Shown here: one piece after another, positions 49,663 through 61,392 of the stretch
Layout: each line of letters starts with the position of its first letter
How positions within the stretch are numbered: the first letter of the stretch is position 1
Source: Siphonodentalium dalli
Taxonomy: Eukaryota > Mollusca > Scaphopoda > Gadilida > Siphonodentaliidae
NCBI GenBank assembly: GCA_032622095.1
Contig: CP136066.1
Location: forward strand, 128,867,917-128,931,916
Length of the DNA stretch: 64,000 nucleotides
Reading direction: 5' to 3'
Program-made: the position numbers and the translations under genes
The notes under the pieces: model-generated
What the model was told of the DNA's origin: nothing
Database searches by the model: none
Seen by the model: the letters and a program-made list of their open reading frames with translations, nothing else

Positions 49663-50893
49663 ATGCCAGGTGGTAAATGCCGATTCCAAACTTCGTGGCG
49701 AACAAAATTCGAGTGGGCAGAGTCCGTGGAAGGCCAAGCATGCCAGGCCCGATGTCGACTGTGCTTAAAAATAATAGATGTTGCCAATATCATATGGGGG
49801 AGTATGCCTTAGTTTCCCATTCCAACGGCAAAAAACACAAAAAGACAACCCGAGAAATCAACAACACCATTCCACTGACTCACTTCACTGGAAGATCAAA
49901 CACTGTGTCGAATTCTCAAAATACAGCTCTTGGAGTTGATGAACAATCTGCATCAAATATGCATGCTCAACGCTCCAGTAACATATCTTTGGCATCCGTC
50001 ACATATTGTTAAAATCACCAGTAAAATATTCATTGGCAAGGAATATGGATTGTATAAATCCTACTTTGATTATATCAAAACCAGAGTCTGCAAAACTTCA
50101 CTTTAAGTCATTAGTTCGACAATTTATAGACTTGAAAAAAATTGATGAAGGTTCTGGTGATTCTGCGAAGGATGAGTTCACAGAATTTACAAATCGTGTG
50201 ACAAAACTCAATGGTGATAACAAGGAACAATTCATGTCCTATGATCCCCTGAAGAGCATAAGTTTAGACACATTCATGTATGACAACATCAGAGACATCA
50301 TGAAAATTGCACCTTCACATTCTTATTCAAAGATGTGGTCTGTGGTTAAAATTATACTTACATTGTCACATGGACAAGCAACTGTTGAACGTGGGTTTTC
50401 AATCAACAAGGAGATAGTAGTGGACAACTTGCATGCTGAATCATTGATAGCACAGCGGCGAATTTGTCATTACCTAAATGATATTGATGGAATTTCCAAC
50501 TTTTCAATCAACAATAAAATGCTTCAATATGCCTCAGCAGCTCGACAGCGTTATCGCATATATCTTGAGGATAAAAAGAAAAGTACTGTTGTCTCCTCAA
50601 GAGCAGCAAAACGTAAAGGAATACAAGACGAACTGAGGCAAAGTAAAGTTAAACGTAAACAGCTTAATGCTGATATTCAGACTCTGACTACTTCAGCAGA
50701 CAATAAAGCAGAGTTATGTGAGAAATCACGTGGCTCAAAAATGAAGGACCTCATTATGGAATCAAATGCTCTCAGAAAAGCAGCTAGGGCGAAACGCAAA
50801 TTCGTCTCAGACATTGATGTCAAAATTAAAGAATTGGAGAAATGCCTGGAAAATTATGATGCTGCCTTGCAGCTGCATATTGAAAAAATGTAA
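49663..50893 (+). pseudogene. hAT-related transposase remnant: zinc finger plus C-terminal dimerisation region
   Basis: An ATG at 49663 starts MPGGKCRFQTSWRTKF, followed by a CRLC knuckle; after a frameshift the finger ends EYALVSHSNGKKH, completing a C2H2 pattern. A second shift leads to a 295-codon frame (50006-50893) with WSVVKIILTLSHGQATVERG and FSINKEI, the hAT C-terminal dimerisation signature, then a Lys/Arg-rich coiled tail. The catalytic middle is missing. This looks like an internal deletion that joined the first and last parts of a larger transposase gene. Confidence 0.7.
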
Positions 50894-51459
50894 TGTCATT
50901 ATGTTACCATGTTTAATTAGAGTTTTATATACATAAAAATATTGTTCTCAACACTTTTTATCTCACTAAATGCCTTACACTGGTTGGGACTTTGTGTGAA
51001 GTACTTTATTGCCAGAAATACTACATAATATGAGTGTCAGTATAATTAAACAGATATACCATGTTCATGTGATTGGATTTTAGAACAAACACTGCCTTTG
51101 AGCATCTAATTTTCATTGCTAGCAGCTCTTAGACAGTGTTTCCCACAATCCATTAAATATCCATTAACTCCTGGAAAATCCTTGAATTTTGACCCCGTCA
51201 CTCCTGGAAAACCCTTGAATTTCACACCCTGATACTCCTGGAAAACCCTTGTATTTCACATTGAAATGTGTGCAGGAACCCTGTTTTATAACAGAACGAT
51301 TGTCACATGGTCTGGCGGAAGTTGAACCTAATCTGGTTTGACCGTGCGTACCGATTTTTACAAAATTCTACTAGGATCCTGCAAGCAAGAAATATAACCA
51401 TTAGTTCATTCAGTGTCCAAGATACTTATTAGGAGATACATATTTTTGTTAAAAAAATA

Positions 51460-51960
51460 TTATTTTGGCGTCATTCGGCAAAAAAACATGGCCGCCAATG
51501 GCCATCTTGAATTGCAAAATTCAATCCATTAGCATGCGCTACAGGTCGTACTGTTTGTCTGATCATCATGAAATTTGTCATGGATGTTAATATTGACATG
51601 TAGATTGGAAAAAGTCATTTTGGTGTCATTCGGCCATAAAACATGGCTTCTGGCAACCATCTCGGATTTTACTCTTTGCATAACTAAATCCTTTGGCACA
51701 AGCTACAGGTCGTACCTTTGGATGGATCATCATGAAATTTGTCATGGATGTTAACATTGACATATAGATGGGAATGAGACATTTTGGTTTTTCGGCCTTA
51801 AAACATGGCAGCTGGCAGCCATCTTGGATTTTAATTTATATATATCTCTTGCTGACATTGAAAACTACTGAGACATTTCAAATTTTCACATTCCTAATCG
51901 CTCCATTGACTATAACACATGAAATTATTCTGTCTCAAATTTGAGCTACAGTTTCAATGA
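51460..51960 (+). repeat. Repeat family A copy
   Basis: It starts inside a unit (TTTTGGCGTCATTCGGC), has two more units and ends TTTGAGCTACAGTTTCAATG. Confidence 0.75.
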
Positions 51961-52026
51961 CCTAGAGCATTCACCTTTCAAAATGAAGGAATAATTCCTC
52001 CAGATTACATCCGGAAGTTCCGTTTT

Positions 52027-53135
52027 AGTTTTTAGTTCAACTTTTCCTGTAAAGACTGAGTTATTTCCATGGGTTGGTATCCGTCATTGTCCGTGTGCAT
52101 GTGTGTGTGTGTGTGTCCATCAACAATTTCCGTTAGCATGGGCTAACGGTCGTACCTTTGGTTGGATCATTATGAAATTTGTCATGGATGTTAACATTGA
52201 CATGTAGATGGGAACAAGTCATTTTGGGGTCATTTGGCCATAAAACATGACTGCCAGCATCCATCTTGCATTTTACTCTTTGCATGACTAAATCCTTGGT
52301 TACAACCTACAGACCACATCGCTCATCTGATCATCACCAAACTTACATATAGATTATCAGGGTGACCTCTAGATGGGAACCATCAAAGTTTTCTGAATTT
52401 CGTTGAAAAATATCTTGGATCTTGGATTTGACTCTCTGAATGATTAAATTCCTTGGCACACCCTATACAGGCCAACTCCCTCATCTGATCATCACCAAAC
52501 TTCATATGGAACTTCGGGCTGACCTCTAAATGGGAGCCATCAATTTTTCTGAAATTTGTGAAAAAACAATGTCACCAGCAGCCATCTTGGATTTCAAATT
52601 TGAATCTATCTGCCCACCCTGCAGCCCGCATTTATTGGAGAATTGTTTTGAAATTTACAGGCATGTTTAGGATCACCTCTAGATCGGAGCTATCAAAATT
52701 GAACATTATTTTTATGAAAAACATGGGCGCCGGCAGCCATCTTGGATTTTATTCTTTGCATGACTAAATCCTTTGGCTCACCCTACAGACAATATCCCTG
52801 ATACGATCATTACCAAATTCATATGGATGTTAACATTGACATAGATGGGAATGAGACATTTTGGGGTCATTCGGCCATAAAACATGGTGCTGGCAGCCAT
52901 CTTGGATTTTACTCTTTGCATGACTAAATCCTTTGGCATGTGCTACAGATCGTACCTTTGGTTGGATCATTATGAAATTTGTCATAGCTGTTGACATTGA
53001 CATGTAGATCGGAACGAGTCATTTTGGGGTCATTTGGAAAAAAAAACATGGCCGCCAGGCCTGAGTGTTCATTTGATCATCATGAAATTTGTTGTGTGTG
53101 TTAATATGGACATGTAGAGGGGAACGAGTCATTTT
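52027..53135 (+). repeat. Repeat family A copy
   Basis: TTTTAGTTCAACTTTTCCTG, a GT microsatellite at about 52097-52118, then six or so units. It ends without the usual right terminus. Confidence 0.8.
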
Positions 53136-53472
53136 GTTCAAAGTTGCTATTTATGGTTTTCAATTTAACATATATGTGTTACATTAGGGAGAAGGGATAA
53201 ACATGTGATACGGTTTCATCACTTGATCGGAGGCAACTAATACTACCTTGTTTAGACATGGGCAATAGTATCTGCACATTTTACCCAGTAGTCTGTGACT
53301 ATATCTCATACTGTTCTAAAACAGTGGATTTTGAAAGGTTTTATGTTGTAGATATCAAAATAAATGATGATCGGTCATATTCGTGATACTGCTCTGAGCT
53401 CATTTATTTCTTCTTCCAGAGAAGGTCACATAATCAATAAATCCCAATTAAATCACATGCAACTGTTTAATT

Positions 53473-53481
<9 letters not shown>

Positions 53482-53508
<27 letters not shown>
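53482..53508. repeat. (AT)n microsatellite
   Basis: A run of AT dinucleotides, target of the hAT element on its right. Confidence 0.9.
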
Positions 53509-54827
53509 TAGGGCCCTGCGAACCTTATAATTTAGGTCGAACTGAACCTTGAAACCGAATCATCGTCTTGGTTTCGAATCGAACCGAATCTCGAACCTCG
53601 AACCCAATTACCGACCGTGTCATTGAAGAGAGTCCAAGCGACGTACTCATAATACTAGTAGCCAGTTAGAACGTATGTGGATCATTATAATAGTACAATC
53701 AACGTGTTATATACAAATTTATCGTATACGATATAAGATAATTACATGTTGAAGAATTATTTTATATTGGAGATGAATGACAATCCGATAAAACGTTGAT
53801 TTTATGTTCCGTTTATGTCCATACATTATATTACATAACCCCGATTAAAACAAATATCGATAAAAAAAAAACGATTATCATTCACCGTATATACCCGCGT
53901 CCGCTCACTGAGCATCACTTATGAAAAATCATAACTTATGACTTATTCTAACAGTAAGTGAGACAGATGTCTGATTGAATCATTGGTCAAGCTTCCAATA
54001 GTAAATATGTACAATGTAAACAACGCATTGAACTCCTAACACACTGACAGCATGAACGAGCCACGTGGCATAACTCGGTAACTAATAACAGACTCGTCAA
54101 TCTGTAACTGCGACAACACATGACAAAGATCAAAGCGTGCCGACGTCGCGTTGTAGCAATTAAGTGTCATAAGACAAAGCACATCGGGTTACATAATCAT
54201 GTCAATCATTTATGCTGATAAACAATGGCCACACCTTCTCCTCACTGTGATTGGTTGACGACAATTGTTGACACAGAAGGCTGCCGGAAATACCTATTCA
54301 CTTTCAGCCAGTTTACGGAATTCAAAAAAGCTTGTTCGATCTGTATTCATCAATAATCATAACTTATTGTTTCGTTTGTTAGGTATAATTATGTCTATTA
54401 GTAAAGTTATATGGAGAATAAAACAAACTTTGACGAGGTAGAACTTTGACTGAGATAGAAATGTTATAGTTTTACTAATTAATTATCACGAATTTGACAT
54501 GTCCGACTGGACCGTTTAGCGGGAGCGGAATAAAGTTATGCCAAAAGACCCGTTCAATGAAATATCACCCAGTTACCCTGCCCGAGTAATGATCAAAGTA
54601 ATTATGTCCAATGTAAACATAAAATCATAGTATCACACAGTTGTATGTAAACCAATTAATATACGGTATATAATCAATAAACAATTCCCAGTACGCAAAA
54701 TTTGCCCATTTTGCGGGACTAAAGAAAAGGTTCGATATAAACGAATCCCGTCTCAGGTTTCGAACCGGACCGAATCATCACAGCGGTTTCGAACCGAACT
54801 GAACCTCGAACGGTTCGCAGGGCCCTA
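53509..54827. mobile_element. hAT-like element with GGTTCGAAACC motifs
   Basis: Inverted ends TAGGGCCCTGCGAACC at 53509 and its complement ending 54827 lie in an AT run that gives ATATATAT on both sides. TCGAACCGAA / GGTTTCGAACC repeats crowd both subterminal zones. No coding sequence was recognised. Confidence 0.85.
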
Positions 54828-54838
54828 ATATATATATA

Positions 54839-56059
54839 CTAGAAGGTGACCCGACTTCGTCCGGGCTTTGACCTTGAATTGTCCATTTTGAAGGTCAAGG
54901 TCAAGTGGGGTCACGATTTGACCAGTCCAAAAACACTGCCCGGACAAAAGTACCCGACAAACGTGCCCGTCGAAATCCATCCGGTTTTACCCGATTTGAC
55001 CTTGAATTGATCATTTTGAAGGTCAAGGTCTGGTCGGGGTCACGATTGGACCCATCCAAAACAATCAGTGGACAAAAGTAACCCCACGTATCAAATTTCG
55101 TCGAAATCCCATCAAAATTGGCGATTTGACCTTGAAGTTACCAGATTTCAAGGTCAAGGTCACGTCGCACGGGCAAATGAATATGCTTAAGAGACTCGCC
55201 ATAAGAAAGTACCCCCACATACCAAGTTTCATCGAAATCCTGTGATATTCGGGCGTTTGACCTTGAAATGACCCGATATCAAGGTCAAGGTCACGTCGCA
55301 CGGACAAATTAATATGCCTATGTTCGTCCCCGGCCGAATATACCCCCACATACCAAGTTTCATCGAAATCGGGTGGGCCGTTTTCGAGTTCATCGCGAAC
55401 ACACAGACACGCAGACACAGACAGACACATAGACACACAGATCTTCCAAAATATATAATAGAAGGTGACCCGACTTCGTCCGGGCTTTGACCTTGAATTG
55501 TCCATTTTGAAGGTCAAGGTCAAGTGGGGTCACGATTTGACCAGTCCAAAAACACTGCCCGGACAAAAGTACCCGACAAACGTGCCCGTCGAAATCCATC
55601 CGGTTTTACCCGATTTGACCTTGAATTGATCATTTTGAAGGTCAAGGTCTGGTCGGGGTCACGATTGGACCCGTCCAAAACAATCAGTGGACAAAACTAA
55701 CCCCACGTATCAAATTTCGTCGAAATCCCATCAAAATTGGCGATTTGACCTTGAAGTTACCCGATTTCAAGGTGAAGGTCACGTCGCACGGGCAAATGAA
55801 TATGCTTATGAGACTCGCCATAAGAAAGTACCCCCACATACCAAGTTTCATCGAAATCCCGTGATATTCGGGCGTTTGACCTTGAAATGACCTGATTTCA
55901 AGGTCAAGGTCACGTCGCATGGACAAATTAATATGCCTATGTTCGTCCCCGAACGAAAATACCCCCACATACCAAGTTTCATCGAAATCGGGTGGGCCGT
56001 TTTCGAGTTCATCGCGAACACACAGACAGACACACAGATCTTCCAAAATATATAATAGA
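54839..56059 (-). mobile_element. Head-to-tail dimer of a Helitron-like element
   Basis: On the minus strand it begins TCTATTATATATTTTGG after A (56059) and ends with the bulged hairpin GCCCGGACGAAGTCGGGT, seven bases, CTAG (54839) and T. Two near-identical copies (54839-55459 and 55460-56059) abut. At the junction the 3' TCTA and 5' TCTA are shared (CACCTTCTATTATA). Inner motifs AAGGTCAAGGTCACGTCGCA recur. Minus-strand ORFs here are repeat translations. Confidence 0.88.
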
Positions 56060-56331
56060 TATTACATGACTGAAGATAACAGTGCAAATAAAACTGCATT
56101 ATTATTCAGTTTCTGGGTACCAAAAAGTCTAGATTTAACTGTTGTATGAGGAAACGGGCCAGCTCGTCCCAGGGCCAACTCGGTCCAGTCGACCTGGGCC
56201 AGCTCATCCCGAGCCAGCTCGCCCCGGGCTGGCTCGGCCCAAGGGATATTGTCTTTATTTTATTGCCCCCCGAAATAACATTTTCGGGGGACTATTAAAA
56301 TAGCCGGTGTCCGTCCGTCCGTGTGTCCGTT

Positions 56332-56852
56332 CCCACAAAATGCCACTTATGTGCCTTCGAAGCCACTCAAATACCATTTGGACTCAAATGATTGCTTATG
56401 TGGCTAGTCACATAAGCAACCTCATTTGACAGCTGAAATGTGATCTAAGTGGCCTGAGAAAGTCACTTGGAAAAAATTGTCTTTAATAAATTGAAACAAT
56501 TTGTCCATCAATATGGATGTCCAACCAGTGTTCTATGGACACGGACGGACGGCTTAAGTGGCTAGCCACATTAGCAACCTTATTTACAAATATACAATAT
56601 TTTTCTTAATCACGCTTTATTTCTTAATGAACTCTCTAAATTGTGAATGAAGGGTTGAAAAAATACAATTTGCTGACTACTTCACATGCGCCAACCGTAA
56701 GTCACAGAATACATTGACACTTGATTTGCAGCCTCGCAAGTAGCATTTCGTGAGAACCCCTTTTGAAGCCACGTAAAAACAAGTAGTCTCATAGGTCACA
56801 CCATTTTTTCTAGCCACTTAAATTTGTAGACACATAAGGGGCAAAATGTGGG
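56332..56852. mobile_element. Short inverted-repeat element with GTGGCTAGCCAC motifs
   Basis: CCCACAAAATGCCACTTATG at the left and (in reverse) CCCACATTTTGCCCCTTATG at the right. GTGGCTAG(T/C)CACAT recurs inside. Confidence 0.65.
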
Positions 56853-56869
56853 TCTGTCAGTACGTCTGT

Positions 56870-57485
56870 CCGTGTGTCCGTCCGTCCGATGTCTGTTCAT
56901 GTCATAACCTGAACAGTAGTGCTCGGATCTCAATGAAATTGTGTATGGCTGTTCATTACTATGAGGGCATTCAATAGAGGGTTACGTCGTTTTGTTCGGA
57001 TTTTCCATTCTAGAGTTATTCATCTTTGTTTATCTTGAAATGTTGGATTTTTGGTCTGTCTGGTGTCTGTTCATGTCGTAACTTCAACAGTTGTGCTGGG
57101 ATCTCAATGAAATTTGGTATGGATGTTCACTACTATGAGGACATTCAATAGAGGGTTCCATTGTTCTGTTCTGCTTTTCAATTCTAGAGTTATTCATCTT
57201 TGTTTATCTGGAAATGTTGGTTGTTTGGTCCATCCAATGTCTGTTCAGCTCATAACAGTAATGCTCGGATCTCAATGAAATTTTGTATGGATGTTCACCA
57301 CTATCAGGACATTTAATGGCACATTCAAATGTTTGTTTTGTTTTTATTGTTCTATAGTTACTCATCTTTGTTTATATGAAAATGCTGGTGTTTGGGTCCA
57401 TCTGTCTGAGTATAGCCCTCATAAGTTATAGATATGCCCACACGAGGAGGTATGCACCGGACGACAGTCCATCTCTTGTTTTTCT
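56870..57485 (+). repeat. Repeat family C, intact unit array
   Basis: About three units of roughly 180 bp with CGGATCTCAATGAAATT, GGATGTTCACTACTATGAGG and GAGTTATTCATCTTTGTTTA, ending TATGCACCGGACGACAGTCC. It preserves the uninterrupted sequence of the site hit by the 8-kb element. Confidence 0.85.
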
Positions 57486-57827
57486 TTGGTGTCTTTTTGC
57501 TTGCTTTCTCTCCCTCTTTCTCCGCCCTCTCTCTCTTTCTCTAAGCCAAAGTGTTGTCGGGAGATAGATTGGATAGTTGGGTAGTGATAATTTATTTATT
57601 TCACTGTTTAAAAACAACAAGAATAAAAACATAAGAACAGTTATATATATAACACATGAACTTGAATGAATTTGACGAATGAATATGACACCCTAAAGAA
57701 AAAACAAATGAGTAAATAAGCAAGTCAGTTAAAATATTTGTTCTAATAAAAAATGTCAGTAGAACAACTTATAATGTCTTAATTAATAAATTGAAATATT
57801 GAATTATTATAATTATTGAATGTTGAA

Positions 57828-58077
57828 TTTAAAGACATATTATGTACTTGTTCGGGTGGGTGAAACTGATAAGTTAGTATCAAGGCGCTATGCCAACTGG
57901 AGGAATGTACTATTCTACTAACATCGCCGAAAATCTGAAGCAAATCGACCGTTCCATTCCATAGAAAACATCGTCTGAACTACACTCAATTGTAAATATT
58001 TACTACTCGATTCGGGACGCATCTATTGGCGATAAAGTAACGAAAACGATTTCGCCATCGAGAGTCACTGTATTTCA
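57828..58077 (+). repeat. Repeat family E copy, left part
   Basis: GCTATGCCAACTGGAGGAAT ... CATCGAGAGTCACTGTATTT. It resumes at 58621 (TTAATATATAAGAATGACGG) after a family A insertion. Confidence 0.85.
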
Positions 58078-58620
58078 TTAGCTCAACTTTACTTTGTAAA
58101 GTTTGAGCTATTGTCATGGCTTGGTATCCGTCGTCTGTGTGTGTGTGTTGGTGTGTGTTTGCGTGATTCGTCAACAATTTCCTTTAGCACAGGCTACAGG
58201 TCGTACCTTTGGTCGGATCATTATGAAATTTGTCATGGCTGTTGACATTGACATGTAGATGGGAACGAGTCATTTTGGGGTCATTCGGCAAAAAAACATG
58301 GTCGCTTCAAAATTCAATCCATTAGCACGGGCTACAGGTTGTACTGTTTGTCTGATCATCATGATATTTGTCATGGATGTTAATATTGCCATGTAGATGG
58401 GAACGAGTCATTTTGGGGTCGTTCGGCCAAAAAACATGGCGCCAGCAGCCATCTTGGATTTTACTCTTTGCATGACTAAATCCTTTGTCACGGCCTACAG
58501 GTCGTAGGATTGGTCTGATCTTTATGAAATTTGTCATGGATGTTAACAATGACATGTAGATGGGAACGAGTCATTTTGGGGTCATTCGGCATAAAAACGT
58601 GGCCGCCATTGGCCATCTTG
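58078..58620 (+). repeat. Repeat family A copy inserted in family E
   Basis: It begins TTAGCTCAACTTTACTTTG and stops abruptly at GGCCATCTTG. Comparison with the E copy at 42690 defines the insertion. TTA occurs on both sides (58078 and 58621), either as a 3-bp duplication or as the CTAA|T end of a minus-polarity Helentron-like insertion. Confidence 0.85.
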
Positions 58621-59462
58621 TTAATATATAAGAATGACGGTGTGTATTGTCAATTTGGATATAATATTTGTAAAAATTACTACTTTGAACAAGATTATTC
58701 TCCATTTATATTTGATCACCCATATCACTTTAACATATTTGTTACTGATCATTGAACGAATGTTGTTGAACATCATTGAATTTAGTGAATTTAGAATGTT
58801 GAATTAAATATACACTTCAAGATCATTATTTGTCCGCACGTCATGTTGTAAAATACTCCATTCTTCGATTGAAAAGGTTCATATCCCTAGCATTTCCCAT
58901 GATTTGGTTTTTATGTCATGGTGTGTTGCGATGCCTTTGTTATTGAGTAGTATATGTTCTTGGTCTTCGATTATGTCGAATAGTGCATCCCCGTAGGGAT
59001 TAGTTTTGCTGAATTTTTAGGACCTATACTATATGTTTTGCGTTAAGGTCTCCTAGAAAGATGCAGTTTTTAAATTTATCTGTAAAGTATTTGAAATTTG
59101 AAAGTTTGGGAGGTGTTTTGCATGGTGGAACGTATAGGGAAATTATAGCTGTTTTTCTGTTGCTGATAGTCATTTCAATGTCAGATAATCATGGCACTGC
59201 TTATATATACTGTATGTGGTCAGCATGGGAAAGTGATTATCTATCACACGTTCTGAAGCCATCTCACCCTCTGAAGTGTGAGGTGTGATTAGCCGACTGG
59301 TTACTGTGTAAACAACCTGCTTCTATTGTTTTGATAGGATTGGGGACACTAATGGCTAAGGTTTTCACAAAATTGACCCAGAGATAGTGAGATGAACTCA
59401 TAGGGAATAGGAGAATCTGTAATATTCAGAATGTGAAAACAATTAATTATTGTTATTTATGA

Positions 59463-61392
59463 GAATCCCGGACATTTCCCCACCGGACATTTCCCCACCC
59501 GCACTTGAAATGGCAAAGCGGACATTTCCCCACCCGGCATTTACCCACCGGACATTTCCCCACTTTCAAAATATCAAAGCGGACATTTCCCCACCGGACA
59601 TTTACCCACCTGTTGACTGTTACTAGGGGCGTGTGGTATATTGACTCATACTATGGGTATGTGTTAAAATCAATGTTTATTTCAATAAACGAAATTATAT
59701 ACATATACACAGCAATAAAAATAAATAGTAACGATACACTTAACAACAACACTTAATCTTTCTTGACTCTGATCGAATGGCCAATGATGTCGAGGAAATC
59801 TTTCATGCTCTTCTTGCCGCTGTCGAAATCCACACACAGCTTATTAAGTTTGGTTTTGTCGTCGAACTCTCTTCGATGGCGGCTCACCCAGTCTCAATCT
59901 CTCGATGTCAGTCAATGCGGCAGTCTGGTCCTTCTGTAGGCACCGGATTGACAACCATAATCCGGGCTGGTCATGAACGACGAGGTGGTTGTGGCCGTTG
60001 TTCCATGATTCACAGATGTTGTTGGTGCGGGATCTGTTGTTAACTGTGGCATCGTGGACATTCCAAACATCAACTGGAAACCTTGGCTTTGTTCGTTTCA
60101 TGACAACCTTTCGCCATCTTTCGATACCCGATACGGTCCACTAACGTAGTTCCTATCGAAGTAGTCAACCACATCCATAAGTTCTTCCGGAACAGTGTTC
60201 ATCACATGCTGCATGCCTAGTTTGACCTTCTCCTGTGGTAGAAATGCCAGACCATCCAACATTCCAATGGCATGTTTCACATCGTCGTCACCTTTGTAGA
60301 GAGTGGAAAGTCCAAGTTCTTGCACACGTCGCCAAGTGCTCTGGGTCAGATGATAAAAACATCCCTGAATTCTCACAGTCAAGCCGAACATTGTCCTGAT
60401 GGCGTTGTGGATGGCCGTCTCAAAGTCGCACGAAACTGACATCGGGTCTGGAATTAGTTGCAGACGACTGCTTCTTTTATGTCAATGCGAGCTTTCATGG
60501 CTTCAATAGCTGTCTTGTCGCTGGCATGGGAATGTTGTGTGCTGCTGATAACCGTTTTAACCTAAAAAAAAGAACAAAAATTTACACATTCATTATTTGA
60601 GTTTTTACATATTATTTGATAATTAACTGAGAACGCTCTTTATATCAAATTAAATGTTCATTATAGAAATTATCTGTTCTTCAGAAAAAATTTCAAATTA
60701 AATGTTCTTCATAGAAATTTCCACACATATTATTGGATAAATAACTAAGAACGCTCTTTATATCTGTTCTTCAGAAAAAATATCAAATTAATGAATTAAC
60801 ATCAAGGAAATTGAGACTTACCTCGTCATCAGTTGTGACACACCCCTTGCATGAGAGAGTTTTTCGCTGCGAACACTCCCATCTGATAGACGATTTGTTG
60901 ATTTTCTTTTTGGTGTATGCATGGCCTTCGAAACACAATTTATCACCACCACGATTGTTCTTAATAAGTTCCATGATTGAAGATATGATTCCATGATAAC
61001 TTTGCTAAGGTTATATAGCTGTCTAGAGTTCACTCACTAGAATTCATACTGTGATCATAATTGTCACAACATTGTTTCAACTGCGTTGATGTCCCAATAT
61101 CGTAAAAACACTCTTTCATGTTTGTCAAAACACGCTTTCATGTCTGTCAAAACATATCGTAAAAACACTCTTTCATGTTTGTCAAAACATTACATCGGCT
61201 GAGTTGACATCGCTTGAGATGGCCTCACTGACCAGGCTTCACTGATCAGTCAAAACACTCTTTGATGTCCGCATTTTATTAGCAGGGTGGGGAAATGTCC
61301 GGTGGGTAAATGTCCGGGTGGGTAAATGTCCGGGTGGGGAAATGTCCGCTTTTGAAAGTGGGGAATGTCCGGTGGGGAAATGTCCGTATACC
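59463..61392 (-). mobile_element. MULE with GGACATTTCCCCACC arrays, nested in another MULE
   Basis: Both ends consist of repeated (C)GGACATTTCCCCACC in opposite orientation. ATTTATGA occurs at 59455-59462 and 61393-61400 as an 8-bp target duplication. Inside on the minus strand are a FLYWCH finger and MULE transposase remnants. Confidence 0.85.
59753..60974 (-). pseudogene. Decayed FLYWCH-type MULE transposase gene
   Basis: The first exon (60974-60822) encodes a FLYWCH finger: LCFEGHAYTKKK, IRWECSQRKTLSCKGC. A GAG|GTAAGT donor and TTTTTTTTAG acceptor (intron 60562-60821) lead to HSHASDKTAIEAMKARIDIK. A stop and deletion follow. MSVSCDFETAIHNAIRTMFG then GCFYHLTQSTWRRVQELGL is the MULE catalytic-domain end. 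After a frameshift near 60118 comes FPVDVWNVHDATVNNRSRTN and NICESWN, and after another near 59845, LCVDFDSGKKSMKDFL then IGHSIR, the usual C-terminus. Most of the N-terminal catalytic region is lost, so the protein is inactive. Confidence 0.88.

Larger units (their letters stand above)
48140..51283 (+). mobile_element. hAT deletion derivative (host of a second hAT)
   Basis: CAGGGTTCC at 48140 and GGAACCCTG ending 51283 are inverted. Both flanks carry repeated CCTTGAAAACCCTTG / CTGGAAAACCCTTG. The coding remnant is a zinc-finger start (49663) joined to a hAT C-terminal dimerisation region. I found no clean 8-bp target duplication. Confidence 0.75.

Noticed and set aside
55065-56099. Minus-strand ORFs of 69-152 codons with FDETWYVG and CDVTLTL repeats
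   Set aside because: They translate the repeated AAGGTCAAGGTCACGTCGCA units of the Helitron dimer; each frame repeats the same peptide and has no gene structure.
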